From contig NZ_JRNB01000120.1 in the NCBI RefSeq assembly GCF_000758885.1, forward strand, positions 1 to 35,534: DNA of 35,534 nt, in the 5' to 3' direction. Source of the stretch: Peptostreptococcus sp. MV1. GTDB lineage: Bacteria; Bacillota; Clostridia; Peptostreptococcales; Peptostreptococcaceae. Each line of letters starts with the position of its first letter. The first letter of the stretch is position 1. The notes under the pieces were generated by a model. The model searched no databases. It worked only from the letters and a program-made list of their open reading frames with translations, and was not told where the DNA came from. Below, piece after piece: positions 7,740 to 16,731 of this stretch. A program made the position numbers and the translations under genes.

Positions 7740-8792
7740 ATGAAAAAGACAAAAATAAATATAATATCGGGCTTTTTAGGCTCTGGTAAGACCACATTTA
7801 TCAAAAAATTAATCAAGGAAGCTGATGATTTTTCCAAGACTGTCATTATAGAAAATGAGTTTGGAGAGGTCAGCATTGATGGGGCAATCCTAGAGAGAGA
7901 GGGCCTATCTGTCAAGGAGATAAATGCCGGCTGTATCTGCTGTACGGTGGCAGGGGACTTTGCCAGCTCTATAAACGATATCAAGAAGGCCTTTAATCCG
8001 GATAGCATCCTGATAGAGCCATCTGGCGTGGGCAAGCTATCAGATATAAAGGCTATCTGCCTCAAGTATCCTGACCTATTTGAGATAAATCGCTCCATCA
8101 CAGTTATAGACGCCACAAAATATTCCATGTACAAGGTCAATTTTGGTGAATTCTACATCGACCAGATAAAGAACTCCAATACCATTATCTTCAGTAGGTA
8201 TAGCCTGGCCAAGTCCTCTGGTATAGATATAGGAGAAATCATAAGAGATATAAAAAATGAAAACAAGCATGCCCATATTGTAGATGCTGAGTGGGATGAC
8301 TTCAGGGCAAGTGACCTCTTGGAGTCTACTATTATTAAAGATGATGCTAGATACAAGATAAACAAGGTAAATACTAGCAAGGACATGTTGGCCCTATTCA
8401 ACAAGCTGGACCATTCACACCACCATTCAAACAAGAATTGTCATGAGCACGATTCATTTTCACATAGCCACAATCACGACCATGGTGATAGCTGTTCATG
8501 TCATGACCATGACCACCACGAGCATTCTGGGGATGAATTTAAAAGCCTAACGATTCGAGTTGATAAGACCTTTTCCAAGGAAGACCTTCAGTCTATACTG
8601 GAGTCTTTTGATAGGGGAATCTATGGAAGTATTATTAGGGCCAAGGGTAGTCTGCCAGGCCATACCTCTGCCCTAGAATTTGACTATGTGCCCCAAGAAA
8701 TCAGAATCAATGAACTAAATTATATCCAAGACCATCATGTGGTTATTATAGGTAGGGACTTGAATGAGGAGGCTATTTTAAAAGTTTTTTAA
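7740..8792 (+). CDS. CobW/COG0523-family GTPase with His-rich loop (probable metal chaperone)
   Basis: COG0523 GTPases deliver metal ions, often zinc, to client enzymes. Visible: Walker A GFLGSGKTT (residues 11-19), the metal-binding CxCC motif in NAGCICCT (C65, C67, C68), EPSGVG (93-98), and a His/Cys-rich stretch (about 224-262, including HSHHH, HSHNHDH and SCSCHDHDHH) before the C-terminal CobW domain. The normal guanine-specificity motif NKxD is not found; the aligned place reads FSRYS (151-155). Length (350) is usual. AGGAGG precedes the ATG by seven bases. It is monocistronic. With zur and znuABC elsewhere in the window, a role in zinc allocation is likely but inferred. Confidence 0.88.
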   Translation: MKKTKINIISGFLGSGKTTFIKKLIKEADDFSKTVIIENEFGEVSIDGAILEREGLSVKEINAGCICCTVAGDFASSINDIKKAFNPDSILIEPSGVGKLSDIKAICLKYPDLFEINRSITVIDATKYSMYKVNFGEFYIDQIKNSNTIIFSRYSLAKSSGIDIGEIIRDIKNENKHAHIVDAEWDDFRASDLLESTIIKDDARYKINKVNTSKDMLALFNKLDHSHHHSNKNCHEHDSFSHSHNHDHGDSCSCHDHDHHEHSGDEFKSLTIRVDKTFSKEDLQSILESFDRGIYGSIIRAKGSLPGHTSALEFDYVPQEIRINELNYIQDHHVVIIGRDLNEEAILKVF

Positions 8793-8891
8793 ATTTTCTG
8801 TCTTTAAAAAGGATTTTCACCTAGCTTTGTAGAATTTAGATAGCAATTGGTGTTGTATGGGCTAAAATTTTTCCATACATCCAAAAAAACT

Positions 8892-8905
8892 TGGTTATCT
8901 AACCA
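8892..8905. promoter_or_regulatory. Palindrome upstream of the EF-G paralogue
   Basis: TGGTTA-TC-TAACCA, 24 bases before the start codon. A second hairpin, GTATGG...CCATAC, lies at 8855-8878. Either could be an operator or an RNA structure; there is no T tract typical of a terminator. Confidence 0.3.
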
Positions 8906-8929
8906 TAAAATAAGAAAGTGGGTGCTTGT

Positions 8930-10855
8930 ATGAAAATCTATAATAGCGAGAAGATCAGAAATATTGCGGTATTAGGGCATAGCGGTTGCGGTAAGACTAA
9001 TTTATTAGAAACTATCGCGCATGCCGCAAATGTCAACAAAATTCCCAAACTAAGCAATAATATACAAATGACTTACAGCATGAGTCTAATGCCAGTCGAG
9101 TATGAAGGTTTCAAGTTCAACTTTATAGACACTCCTGGTTACACAGACTTCACTGGAGATGTAGTATCCGCCCTATCAGCTAGTGATGCTGCCATCATAG
9201 TTATCGATGCCACCGACCCTATGCAAGTCGGAACTGAAAAGGCTCTTGAACTGACAGAAGGTATTCCAAAGATCATGTTTATCAACAAGATAGACAACGA
9301 AAAGGCCAGGTACAAGGATGTAATCGAAATGCTAAATGAAAAATTCGAAAACAAGATAGTACCAATGATATCTCCTGAATTCAAGGATGGAAAGTTTGTC
9401 AAGCTTCACAATGTATTTGAAAACTATGAAGGTCTAGACCAAGAATTCAAGATCCAGGCCCAGCAGTCATATGATGCCTTGATGGAACTTATAGCAGAAA
9501 CTGATGACAACTACCTAGAAAAGTTCTTTGAAGGCGAAGAATTGACTAGTGACGAAATCAAGACTGGTATCACAATAGGTGTAAAGAAGGGTGATATAAT
9601 TCCAGTAATATCAGGCTCTACTATCAACAACATAGGTACAGCTGAAATCCTAGCATCTCTTGAAAATTATATAGACCCAACATATATAGACCAGGATAAA
9701 CCTTTCAAGGGTACAGTATTTAAGACATTTATAGATCCTTTCGTAGGAAAGATTTCATACATATATATAACTCATGGCTCTATTTCCAAGGACAAGGAAG
9801 TATACAACATGAGAACAGGAAACAAGGAAAAAATATCCAACGTATACACAATACGTGGTGGTGAATTGATAGAATTAAAAGAAGCCTATGCAGGTGATAT
9901 CATAGTAGTAACAAAGGTTGCCGGCCTAGCTACTGGTGATACTATCTCCCTAGATAGGGACGCCGAGGTTGAATTGGAAATCAACTTCCCTAAGCCACAG
10001 ATATACATAGCCATATCTCCAAAGAATAAAAATGATGAAGACAAGATGGCAAATGTCCTTACTAGGCTAGTTGGAGAGGACCCTACTCTTCATTATTACA
10101 GAAACAATGAGACTCACCAGGCCCTAGTAGGTGGTCAGGGTGAACTACATATAAAGACCCTAGTAAATAAGATGAAAGACAAGTTCGGTATTGAGGTAGA
10201 ACTAGACGACCTTAAGGTTCCATATAGGGAGACTATCAAGGGTACATCTGATGTAGAAGGTAAGCACAAGAAACAGTCTGGTGGTCATGGCCAGTACGGT
10301 CACGTAAAAATCAGGTTCTCTAGGAGTGAAGATGAATTTGACTTCTCAGAAGAGCTATTCGGTGGTTCAGTACCTAAGTCTTATGTGCCAGCAGTTGAAA
10401 AGGGACTAAAAGACTCTATGTTAAAGGGTGTATTAGCAGGCTACCCAGTTACAAATATCAAGGCTGTCCTATACGATGGTTCTTACCATGATGTGGACTC
10501 TTCAGAAATGGCCTTTAAGATGGCAGCATCTATAGCCTTCAAAAAGGGTATGGAAGAGGCCAAGCCAGTCCTTCTTGAACCGGTTATGAAGCTTACTATT
10601 ACAATTCCAGAGGAATATATGGGAGATGTAATGGGTGATATGAACAAGAGAAGGGGTAAAATACTTGGTATGGAATCAAATGGCAAGGGCAAGCAGATAC
10701 TAGAGGCCCTAGCTCCTCAGGGAGAAACTTTCAAGTATGCTATCGACCTTAAGTCAATGACTCAGGGTAGGGGCTACTTCGAGATGGAATTTGATAGTTA
10801 CGCAGAGGTACCAGCTAGTTCAGCAGAAAAGATAATCGCAGCAGCCAAGGCTTAA
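8930..10855 (+). CDS. Elongation factor G-like GTPase (EF-G paralogue) with shortened switch I region
   Basis: A 641-residue translational GTPase. Motifs: P-loop GHSGCGKT (16-23), DTPGYTDF (67-74), NKID (119-122), a domain II, and EF-G-like domains III-V including the domain IV signature HKKQSGGHGQYGHV and a C-terminal GRGYFEMEF. Bacterial EF-G usually has about 64 residues from P-loop to DTPG; here it is about 44, so most of switch I is missing. The main fusA normally lies in the str operon; this copy stands alone and resembles EF-G-like paralogues of unclear role. It is not a TetM-type ribosomal protection protein by its P-loop. The start is set at ATG 8930; an in-frame GTG at 8918 has no better ribosome site. 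Confidence 0.85.
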   Translation: MKIYNSEKIRNIAVLGHSGCGKTNLLETIAHAANVNKIPKLSNNIQMTYSMSLMPVEYEGFKFNFIDTPGYTDFTGDVVSALSASDAAIIVIDATDPMQVGTEKALELTEGIPKIMFINKIDNEKARYKDVIEMLNEKFENKIVPMISPEFKDGKFVKLHNVFENYEGLDQEFKIQAQQSYDALMELIAETDDNYLEKFFEGEELTSDEIKTGITIGVKKGDIIPVISGSTINNIGTAEILASLENYIDPTYIDQDKPFKGTVFKTFIDPFVGKISYIYITHGSISKDKEVYNMRTGNKEKISNVYTIRGGELIELKEAYAGDIIVVTKVAGLATGDTISLDRDAEVELEINFPKPQIYIAISPKNKNDEDKMANVLTRLVGEDPTLHYYRNNETHQALVGGQGELHIKTLVNKMKDKFGIEVELDDLKVPYRETIKGTSDVEGKHKKQSGGHGQYGHVKIRFSRSEDEFDFSEELFGGSVPKSYVPAVEKGLKDSMLKGVLAGYPVTNIKAVLYDGSYHDVDSSEMAFKMAASIAFKKGMEEAKPVLLEPVMKLTITIPEEYMGDVMGDMNKRRGKILGMESNGKGKQILEALAPQGETFKYAIDLKSMTQGRGYFEMEFDSYAEVPASSAEKIIAAAKA

Positions 10856-10902
10856 TACATTGATGTGGTCACTACTCATGATTAAATATAGTTACTTGTA
10901 GA

Positions 10903-10930
10903 AGGGGCTCCCAGTATGGGAGCCTCTTTT
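10903..10930 (+). terminator. Terminator of the EF-G-like gene
   Basis: AGGGGCTCCC and GGGAGCCTCT form a ten-pair stem with a five-base loop, followed by TTTT. It is about 50 bases after the stop codon. Confidence 0.9.
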
Positions 10931-11048
10931 CAGTGCAGAATATTTCAATATTAAGTCAGATAACTTTCTATTCTGATATAGGTCGATATGTTTTTCATAT
11001 ATATTTTTTATTTTTTTGTATTTTTTTATTTATAGTTATTTATAAAAG

Positions 11049-11057
11049 TGTTATAAT
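11049..11057 (+). promoter_or_regulatory. Extended -10 promoter of the BlaI-like gene
   Basis: TGTTATAAT fits an extended -10 element (TG-N-TATAAT, with TATAAT at 11052-11057). No clear -35. The rest of the 308-base gap (10856-11163) holds the preceding terminator and a very AT-rich tract; I see no gene there. Confidence 0.5.
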
Positions 11058-11163
11058 GTGAGTAGATATTCTTGCATATATAATGTCATTATTACATTGC
11101 ATGTGCAGACTTATGTAGCAGAGTCCTGCTAAAATATTAATGAGTTTTTAAGGAGGAACTAAT

Positions 11164-11529
11164 ATGAGAGGTTTATTGACAAAATTAAGCGACAGAGAAG
11201 AAGACATAATGTCAATACTATGGAATACTGACAAGTCTCTTACAGCGACTGAAATTTTCCACTGTAATGAGGAAATCAGCAAAAATACTATCCAGGTAGT
11301 ATTGAGAAACTTGCTAAAGAAAGAGTACATCAAGGTTAGTGATGTAGTCTACAGTGGTACTACCCTATCTAGGAGCTATACCTATGTAATTACTGCAGAA
11401 GAGTATGCTGCAGATCAGCTACAGGCTTTAAAGAATACAACTTTTAATTTTTCACATACATCGTTTTTAGAATATATGAAAAAATATGGAAATCAGGATA
11501 TCATAGACGGATTAAAGGAAAACGCATAA
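11164..11529 (+). CDS. BlaI/MecI/CopY-family transcriptional regulator
   Basis: A 121-residue winged-helix repressor of the penicillinase-repressor family. The N-terminal LSDREEDIMSILWNTDKSLTATEI and the recognition region NTIQVVLRNLLKKEYI are typical. The C-terminal tail is helical, as needed for dimerisation. Family members control beta-lactamase, mecA, copper or cell-wall genes, usually with a BlaR1-type sensor protease beside them. No such partner or resistance gene is present here. It is monocistronic, bounded by its own promoter and terminator. Its target is unknown. The site AAGGAGG lies seven bases before the ATG. Confidence 0.85.
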   Translation: MRGLLTKLSDREEDIMSILWNTDKSLTATEIFHCNEEISKNTIQVVLRNLLKKEYIKVSDVVYSGTTLSRSYTYVITAEEYAADQLQALKNTTFNFSHTSFLEYMKKYGNQDIIDGLKENA

Positions 11530-11564
11530 TAGCTAATCCGTTTTAATAGAGATAGTCTTACACA

Positions 11565-11608
11565 GGGGCAAGTCATCCTACATCTTTGTAGGTGGGACTT
11601 GCCTTTTT
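11565..11608 (+). terminator. Terminator of the BlaI-like gene
   Basis: Outer stem GGCAAGTC/GACTTGCC (11567-11574 with 11596-11603), inner stem CCTACA/TGTAGG, then TTTTT. Confidence 0.9.
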
Positions 11609-11611
11609 GAA

Positions 11612-11640
11612 TTTACATTATAACTACTAAATGATATAAT
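11612..11640 (+). promoter_or_regulatory. Promoter of the yybS-gdpP-rplI operon
   Basis: TTTACA (11612-11617), 17-base spacer, TATAAT (11635-11640), 38 bases before the yybS start and directly after the preceding terminator. Confidence 0.75.
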
Positions 11641-11678
11641 ATATTAGATAACCACTATGAATCGGGGGTGATATTATA

Positions 11679-12719
11679 TTGGTTAATGATATAAATAAAA
11701 GGACAATCGTAAACCTGTCAATGTTGGCCCTATGCCTGCTATTTACCTTTTTAGCTAGCATAGATTCTTCTCTGGCCTTTTTATCCATAGTCACAGTAAT
11801 ACCTATGGTTATAATAGGCATGGAAGCTAACCTTGTGTTTTCACTTTCGGCAGGTCTGCTCTCAACTGCCCTAGCCTTTGGGGTTGGTGGTCTACAATTT
11901 GCCATGGCATCTGGTCTTATGTATATACTACCAAGTCTACTATCTGGCATATTTATAGCCAACGAAAGCCTTGTCAGTATAGATGGATCAAGATTTAAAA
12001 TAAGATTGCAAAAAGGTGACGATACTTATAAATTTGCATCATTTAAGACTTTCCTAGTATCAGTAGTCTTCTTTGCAGTTGGTATGCTTGCCTATACAGT
12101 CATACTCAAATACTATAGGGGAATTGACCTAGTCAAAGACCTGCAGGCAGATATAAATATCGTTCTTGACCTCTACAAAAAGAACTTGACTACGGAGGAA
12201 TATAATACTATCAAGAATGCTGGTTTTGTTGATTTTATGTCTGCTTCCAGTAGCCTATACCTATTAATTACCTATATCAAGTCTATTATACTGGCATTGA
12301 TAGCCTACTACCTATGCCTGCCTATATCTAGACTTCTATATAAGGAAAAAATAAATCATATCAAATTTGACAATATTTTCCTACCTGGCAGGCCAGTCCT
12401 AGTACTTTTTGTGACTATAGTCAGCCTTTATATTATAGGTTTGGCTCTACCAAGTATCGATGTGATGAGCGTGATAAACAACTTTATCTTGATTATGAAC
12501 CTACTATTCTTCCTAGAGGGTCTATCATTGATAGTCTTTTTGATCAAGAACTGGAGGCATATCAAGAAAGAAGTAAATATGCTGCTTGTCTTTGTAATAG
12601 TGATATTTATGGGTATCCTACCTGGTATATCAATCCTGGGTATGCTAGATAATATGCTTAATTACAGACAGAGATGGTATTCTAATTGGGAAGGTAGGGG
12701 TGATAATAATGAACAATAA
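11679..12719 (+). CDS. yybS: YybS-like DUF2232 membrane protein
   Basis: A 346-residue polytopic membrane protein with about eight hydrophobic segments, including an N-terminal pair (about 9-50) and a C-terminal cluster (about 245-330). It belongs to the DUF2232/YybS group, which sits directly upstream of gdpP in many Firmicutes. Its biochemical function is not established. Translation probably starts at TTG 11679, since GGGGGTGAT lies eight to nine bases before it and no ATG is nearby. It overlaps the gdpP start by 11 bases, which implies translational coupling. Confidence 0.85.
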   Translation: MVNDINKRTIVNLSMLALCLLFTFLASIDSSLAFLSIVTVIPMVIIGMEANLVFSLSAGLLSTALAFGVGGLQFAMASGLMYILPSLLSGIFIANESLVSIDGSRFKIRLQKGDDTYKFASFKTFLVSVVFFAVGMLAYTVILKYYRGIDLVKDLQADINIVLDLYKKNLTTEEYNTIKNAGFVDFMSASSSLYLLITYIKSIILALIAYYLCLPISRLLYKEKINHIKFDNIFLPGRPVLVLFVTIVSLYIIGLALPSIDVMSVINNFILIMNLLFFLEGLSLIVFLIKNWRHIKKEVNMLLVFVIVIFMGILPGISILGMLDNMLNYRQRWYSNWEGRGDNNEQ

Positions 12720-14724
12720 AAGCAAAAGATTAGACTTATTCTCCTATTTGGCTTACCTATACTTTATAGTACTATTCCTCATGTCATCCTACATAGCCTA
12801 CAAAAACTTGGCCTTGGGAATAACTTGTTTTTTAATTTTAGCTACACTAGTTTTGATATATCTCGACAAGAAAAAGAGAGATGTCAAGAAGTGGCGTGAT
12901 AGGGTTCAAAGGGCTTCATTTAACTTTAGTAATTTGACTAAGAAATCTTTACTAAACCTACCTATCCCCCTGTGTATATTAGAAATGAACGGTACCATAT
13001 CTTGGGCAAACAAGTATTTTGACCAGATGATAGGCCTTGAAGAGGGTTCTACATCCATAGGTGATAATTTAGAGGATATCGTCGGAGAGATAACTCTTAG
13101 GAAGGTCTTGGATGAATCAAAGGTAATGGAAGATGAATTCATCTACAAGGATAGGACCTATACTCTTAGGTATTGTTTTACCAAAACAGATGAAAAGAAC
13201 CAATCAGGTCCTGAATTCAGGATAATCATGTACTGGCTAGACCATACAGATCTCGACCAGTTGAGGACAGACCTTGATAATAATAAACCTGCCCTAATGA
13301 TTATAGAAATAGATGGATATGAAGATGTAATAAAGAGTACACCTGAAGAAAATCAATCCCTAATCAGGGTTGATATTGAAAAAATCATATCAAATCTTGA
13401 AAGCGAGACTCAGGGACAAATAGAAAAGCTGGACAATGACAAATATGTACTATTCACTAGCAAGAAATCAATTAAAGAATTGGAAAAAAATAAATTCCCA
13501 CTATTAGACAAGGCTAGGGAAATAGATAGGGGCAACAACCTACCTGTCAGCCTTAGTATAGGTGTGGGGTATGACGGAGAAACTATAGAAGAAACCGGTA
13601 AATTTGCCTCTGGAGCCATAGATATGGTCCTAGGTAGGGGTGGAGACCAGGTTGCTATAAAGAATACAGAAGGCTACCACTTCTTCGGTGGTAAGTCAAA
13701 GGGATTTGAGCGAAAGACAAAGGTTAAATCTAGATTAATAGGTCATGCCTTTAGGGAAATCATCAGTCAAAGTGATCACATCCTAATAATGGGCCACCTT
13801 TATCCAGATATGGACGCTATGGGAGCTGCTGTAGGTGTATACGATATATGTAAATCCTATGGTAAAAATGCCCATATTGTCTTAGATAGTGTAAATGAAG
13901 CAGTAGAAATCTTTGTAAATAGGGTCAAGGAAGACAAGTACTTTGACGACGTATTTATAAGTCATGAAAGGGCTATAGATATGTGTAAGAAAAATACCCT
14001 AGTAGTTGTAGTTGATACGCATAGACCTAGTTATACAGAGTGTCAAAAGCTCCTAAGCCTATCAAATAGGGTAGTAGTTATAGACCACCATAGGAGGGGT
14101 GTTGAATATATCAACGAAACAATTCTCCTATTCCATGAGATCTACGTATCATCTACCTGCGAGATGGTCACTGAGCTAATCCAGTATACTGATTTTGACA
14201 TCAATATACACAAGCTGACAGCAGAGGGCCTACTAGGTGGTATCTACCTTGATACCAAGAACTTCGAATTCAAGACAGGTGTCAGAACATTCGAAGCTGC
14301 CTCCTACCTGAGAAACCTTGGAGCAGAAACCCTATCTGTCAAGAAGTTCTTCAACTCATATGCAGAAGACTTCCTAGTCAAGGCAGAAATCATACAGAGA
14401 ACAGAAATAGTAAAGGAAAGAATTTGTATTTCCTATGCTAAGGCTGAAATAGACAATATCAATATAATCATAGCCAAGGCCGCTGATGAACTTCTAAATA
14501 TCAAAAATATCGAAGCCTCATTTGTACTTGGTATGAAGGGTGATACGGTCTTTATCAGTGCTAGATCCTTAGGAGATATCAATGTACATATCCTAATGGA
14601 AAAGATAGGTGGCGGTGGTCACATAGATATAGCTGGTGCCCAGCTCAAGGATGTGAGCCTGTCACAAGCCTATAATATGGTCAAAGACATAATAGAAGAA
14701 TACTTAGAGGAGGAAGACGAATAG
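12709..14724 (+). CDS. gdpP: Cyclic di-AMP phosphodiesterase GdpP
   Basis: GdpP hydrolyses c-di-AMP to pApA at the membrane. From the N-terminus: two transmembrane helices (about 10-55), a PAS-like domain (about 78-150), a degenerate GGDEF domain (LGRGGDQVAIK near residue 310), a DHH domain (GHLYPDMDAMG about 361, VVDTHRPSY, VIDHHRR about 457) and a DHHA1 domain (GGGGHIDIAGAQL about 634). The metal-binding Asp and His residues are present, so the enzyme should be active. The ATG at 12709 is chosen because GGGGTG lies just upstream. It is in one operon with yybS and rplI, and it opposes DisA at 3026-4102. Confidence 0.96.
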   Translation: MNNKSKRLDLFSYLAYLYFIVLFLMSSYIAYKNLALGITCFLILATLVLIYLDKKKRDVKKWRDRVQRASFNFSNLTKKSLLNLPIPLCILEMNGTISWANKYFDQMIGLEEGSTSIGDNLEDIVGEITLRKVLDESKVMEDEFIYKDRTYTLRYCFTKTDEKNQSGPEFRIIMYWLDHTDLDQLRTDLDNNKPALMIIEIDGYEDVIKSTPEENQSLIRVDIEKIISNLESETQGQIEKLDNDKYVLFTSKKSIKELEKNKFPLLDKAREIDRGNNLPVSLSIGVGYDGETIEETGKFASGAIDMVLGRGGDQVAIKNTEGYHFFGGKSKGFERKTKVKSRLIGHAFREIISQSDHILIMGHLYPDMDAMGAAVGVYDICKSYGKNAHIVLDSVNEAVEIFVNRVKEDKYFDDVFISHERAIDMCKKNTLVVVVDTHRPSYTECQKLLSLSNRVVVIDHHRRGVEYINETILLFHEIYVSSTCEMVTELIQYTDFDINIHKLTAEGLLGGIYLDTKNFEFKTGVRTFEAASYLRNLGAETLSVKKFFNSYAEDFLVKAEIIQRTEIVKERICISYAKAEIDNINIIIAKAADELLNIKNIEASFVLGMKGDTVFISARSLGDINVHILMEKIGGGGHIDIAGAQLKDVSLSQAYNMVKDIIEEYLEEEDE

Positions 14725-15171
14725 ATGAAAGTTATTTTACTAAAAGATGTAAAGGGAACTGGTAAGAAGGGTGAAATCAAGGAAGTCAGTGATGGCTACG
14801 CTAGAAACTTCTTGCTAAAGAAGGGGGCTGCTGTAGAAGCTAGCCAAACAAATATGAAGGAGCTAAATGATAAGGCCAAGTCAAAAGAAAGAAAGGCCCT
14901 TATAGAATATGAAGAAGCTGTCCTACTAGGCAAGCAGATGGAAGATGTAAATATCGAAATCATGGCCAAATCAGGTGAGGGTGGAAGATTATTCGGTTCT
15001 ATCACTTCAAAGGAAATAGCTGAACAGCTAAAGAAGCAGAAAAATATAGACATAGACAAGAGAAAGATCCTTATGGATGAGCCAATCAGGACTCTAGGAT
15101 CAACATTTGTTGAAATAAAAATCCACCAGAAGGTCACTACTAAGATCAGGGTGGACGTAAAAGAAAAATAA
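14725..15171 (+). CDS. rplI: 50S ribosomal protein L9 (bL9)
   Basis: At 148 residues this is the normal bL9 length. The N-terminal rRNA-binding domain is typical: [20 protein letters not shown], then [15 protein letters not shown] long connecting helix (about 40-75) and the C-terminal domain ([16 protein letters not shown]) follow. The start codon abuts the gdpP stop with no gap. L9 sits at the base of the L1 stalk and limits frameshifting. The order gdpP-rplI-dnaB is widely conserved in Firmicutes. Confidence 0.98.
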   Translation: MKVILLKDVKGTGKKGEIKEVSDGYARNFLLKKGAAVEASQTNMKELNDKAKSKERKALIEYEEAVLLGKQMEDVNIEIMAKSGEGGRLFGSITSKEIAEQLKKQKNIDIDKRKILMDEPIRTLGSTFVEIKIHQKVTTKIRVDVKEK

Positions 15172-15193
15172 TAATATAGACAAAATCACACTA

Positions 15194-15220
15194 ATTTGGC
15201 GAGGCTAGTCCTCGCTAAAT
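15194..15220 (+). other. Hairpin between rplI and dnaB
   Basis: TTTGGCGAGG pairs with CCTCGCTAAA across a five-base loop. The following bases (TTTAGATAGG) are a weak T tract. It may be an inefficient terminator or a processing or stability element that sets dnaB expression apart from rplI. Confidence 0.55.
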
Positions 15221-15254
15221 TTAGATAGGTCGGATTATAAGGAGGATTATAAAA

Positions 15255-16589
15255 ATGGCAGAATTAATGAAGACTCCACCCCACAATCTTGAATCAGAAC
15301 AATGTGTAATAGGTTCTATAATCATGGAAAGTGAAACTATCATACCTGTTGCAGAGATACTAGACAGGGAAGACTTTTATATGGATGCCCACAAGGTAAT
15401 CTATGAATCCATGATAGAACTGAGCAACGAAAGAAAGCCAATAGACATAGTTACCCTATCAAACAGGCTAAAGGAAAAAGGCTACTTGGACCAGGTGGGT
15501 GGTATAAACTACCTTACATCTACAACTAATATGATACCTACTACATCAAATGTTAAGGTATATGCCGAAATAGTCAAGAAAAACTCCATATTAAGAAAAC
15601 TAATAAGTGCATCAAACGACATTATCAGTATGGGATACGAAGCCAGTGACAACCTTGACGATATCCTAAACAAGGCTGAAAAAAAGATTTTTGATATCTC
15701 GCAGGACCGTATGAGCGAAGACTTCAAGCCTATCAGCGAAGTTTTGACCATCGTTACAGCCATGATAGAAGACGTCTACAGCAAGGGCTCAGACCTAACT
15801 GGACTTGATACAGGCTTTATAGACCTCAACAAAAAACTAGGTGGATTTCACAAGAGCGACCTAATCCTAATTGCAGCAAGACCTGGTATGGGTAAGACTG
15901 CCTTTGCCCTAAACCTAGTAGCCAATGCAGCCATCAGGTCCAAGGCTAGCGTGGCTGTATTCAGTCTGGAAATGTCAAAAGAACAGTTGGTCCAGAGACT
16001 AGTATCATCCCAATCTAATGTTGCTCTAGACAGCATCAGCAAGGGTAAGATAGCTGATGATGAATGGAAAAAGCTGACAGATGCCATGACAGTCCTATCA
16101 TCATCAAAGATATACATAGATGATACACCCGGAATCAAGGTATCAGAAATCAGATCCAAATGCAGGAAGCTAAAATTGGAAAAGGGACTAGACATGATCA
16201 TGATAGACTACCTCCAGCTAATGGAAGCAGATGGACGCGCTGAAAGTAGACAGCAAGAAGTATCCAAGATATCTAGGTCATTAAAGATATTAGCCAAGGA
16301 GATGAACTGCCCTGTCATAGCCTTATCACAGCTATCAAGAAATACAGAAAGTGGCAAGGACCACACTCCTAAGCTATCAGACCTGAGAGACTCTGGAGCC
16401 ATAGAGCAGGATGCTGACATAGTAATGTTCATATACAGGGATGAATACTATACAAAGATGGAAACTAAGAAAAAAGACCTGGCAGAAATAATCATAGCCA
16501 AAAACAGACACGGTGAGCTTAGCAACATAGAATTGGTATGGATAGGAAAGATACAGAAGTTCTCCAACAAACTAAAAGCTATCAAGTAA
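15255..16589 (+). CDS. dnaB: Replicative DNA helicase DnaB
   Basis: The hexameric replicative helicase that unwinds DNA ahead of the fork (named DnaC in Bacillus). The N-terminal helical domain opens with PPHNLESEQCVIGSII. The RecA-like domain carries Walker A ARPGMGKTA (about 208), Walker B MIMIDYLQLM, and the C-terminal motifs LSQLSRNTE and SDLRDSGAIEQDAD. Its 444 residues are full length and no intein is present. AAGGAGG lies nine bases before the ATG. It ends at a strong terminator facing the dnaC loader gene. Confidence 0.97.
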   Translation: MAELMKTPPHNLESEQCVIGSIIMESETIIPVAEILDREDFYMDAHKVIYESMIELSNERKPIDIVTLSNRLKEKGYLDQVGGINYLTSTTNMIPTTSNVKVYAEIVKKNSILRKLISASNDIISMGYEASDNLDDILNKAEKKIFDISQDRMSEDFKPISEVLTIVTAMIEDVYSKGSDLTGLDTGFIDLNKKLGGFHKSDLILIAARPGMGKTAFALNLVANAAIRSKASVAVFSLEMSKEQLVQRLVSSQSNVALDSISKGKIADDEWKKLTDAMTVLSSSKIYIDDTPGIKVSEIRSKCRKLKLEKGLDMIMIDYLQLMEADGRAESRQQEVSKISRSLKILAKEMNCPVIALSQLSRNTESGKDHTPKLSDLRDSGAIEQDADIVMFIYRDEYYTKMETKKKDLAEIIIAKNRHGELSNIELVWIGKIQKFSNKLKAIK

Positions 16590-16611
16590 AACACTACATA
16601 TAGATTTTTCG

Positions 16612-16650
16612 AAAAAATAATATATTCAGATATTGAATATATTATTTTTT
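16612..16650. terminator. Bidirectional AT-only terminator after dnaB
   Basis: AATAATATATTCA (16616-16628) pairs perfectly with TGAATATATTATT (16634-16646). It is flanked by A and T runs, so it can act on both strands. It serves dnaB and could also stop readthrough from dnaC. Confidence 0.75.
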
Positions 16651-16731
16651 TATGCACTTTTATAGATACTAATGGGTATATATTATGAACAAGGTTAATA
16701 ATATAGAACCAAAAATATATAAAAAGTAGAC

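Noticed and set aside
8930-10855. TetM/TetO-type tetracycline resistance protein, suggested by the 641-residue length
   Set aside because: The P-loop is GHSGCGKT rather than the AHVDAGKT form, and the downstream motifs follow EF-G-like proteins.
11164-11529. Beta-lactamase resistance locus
   Set aside because: Only the BlaI-like regulator is present; no beta-lactamase, BlaR1 or penicillin-binding protein gene is nearby.
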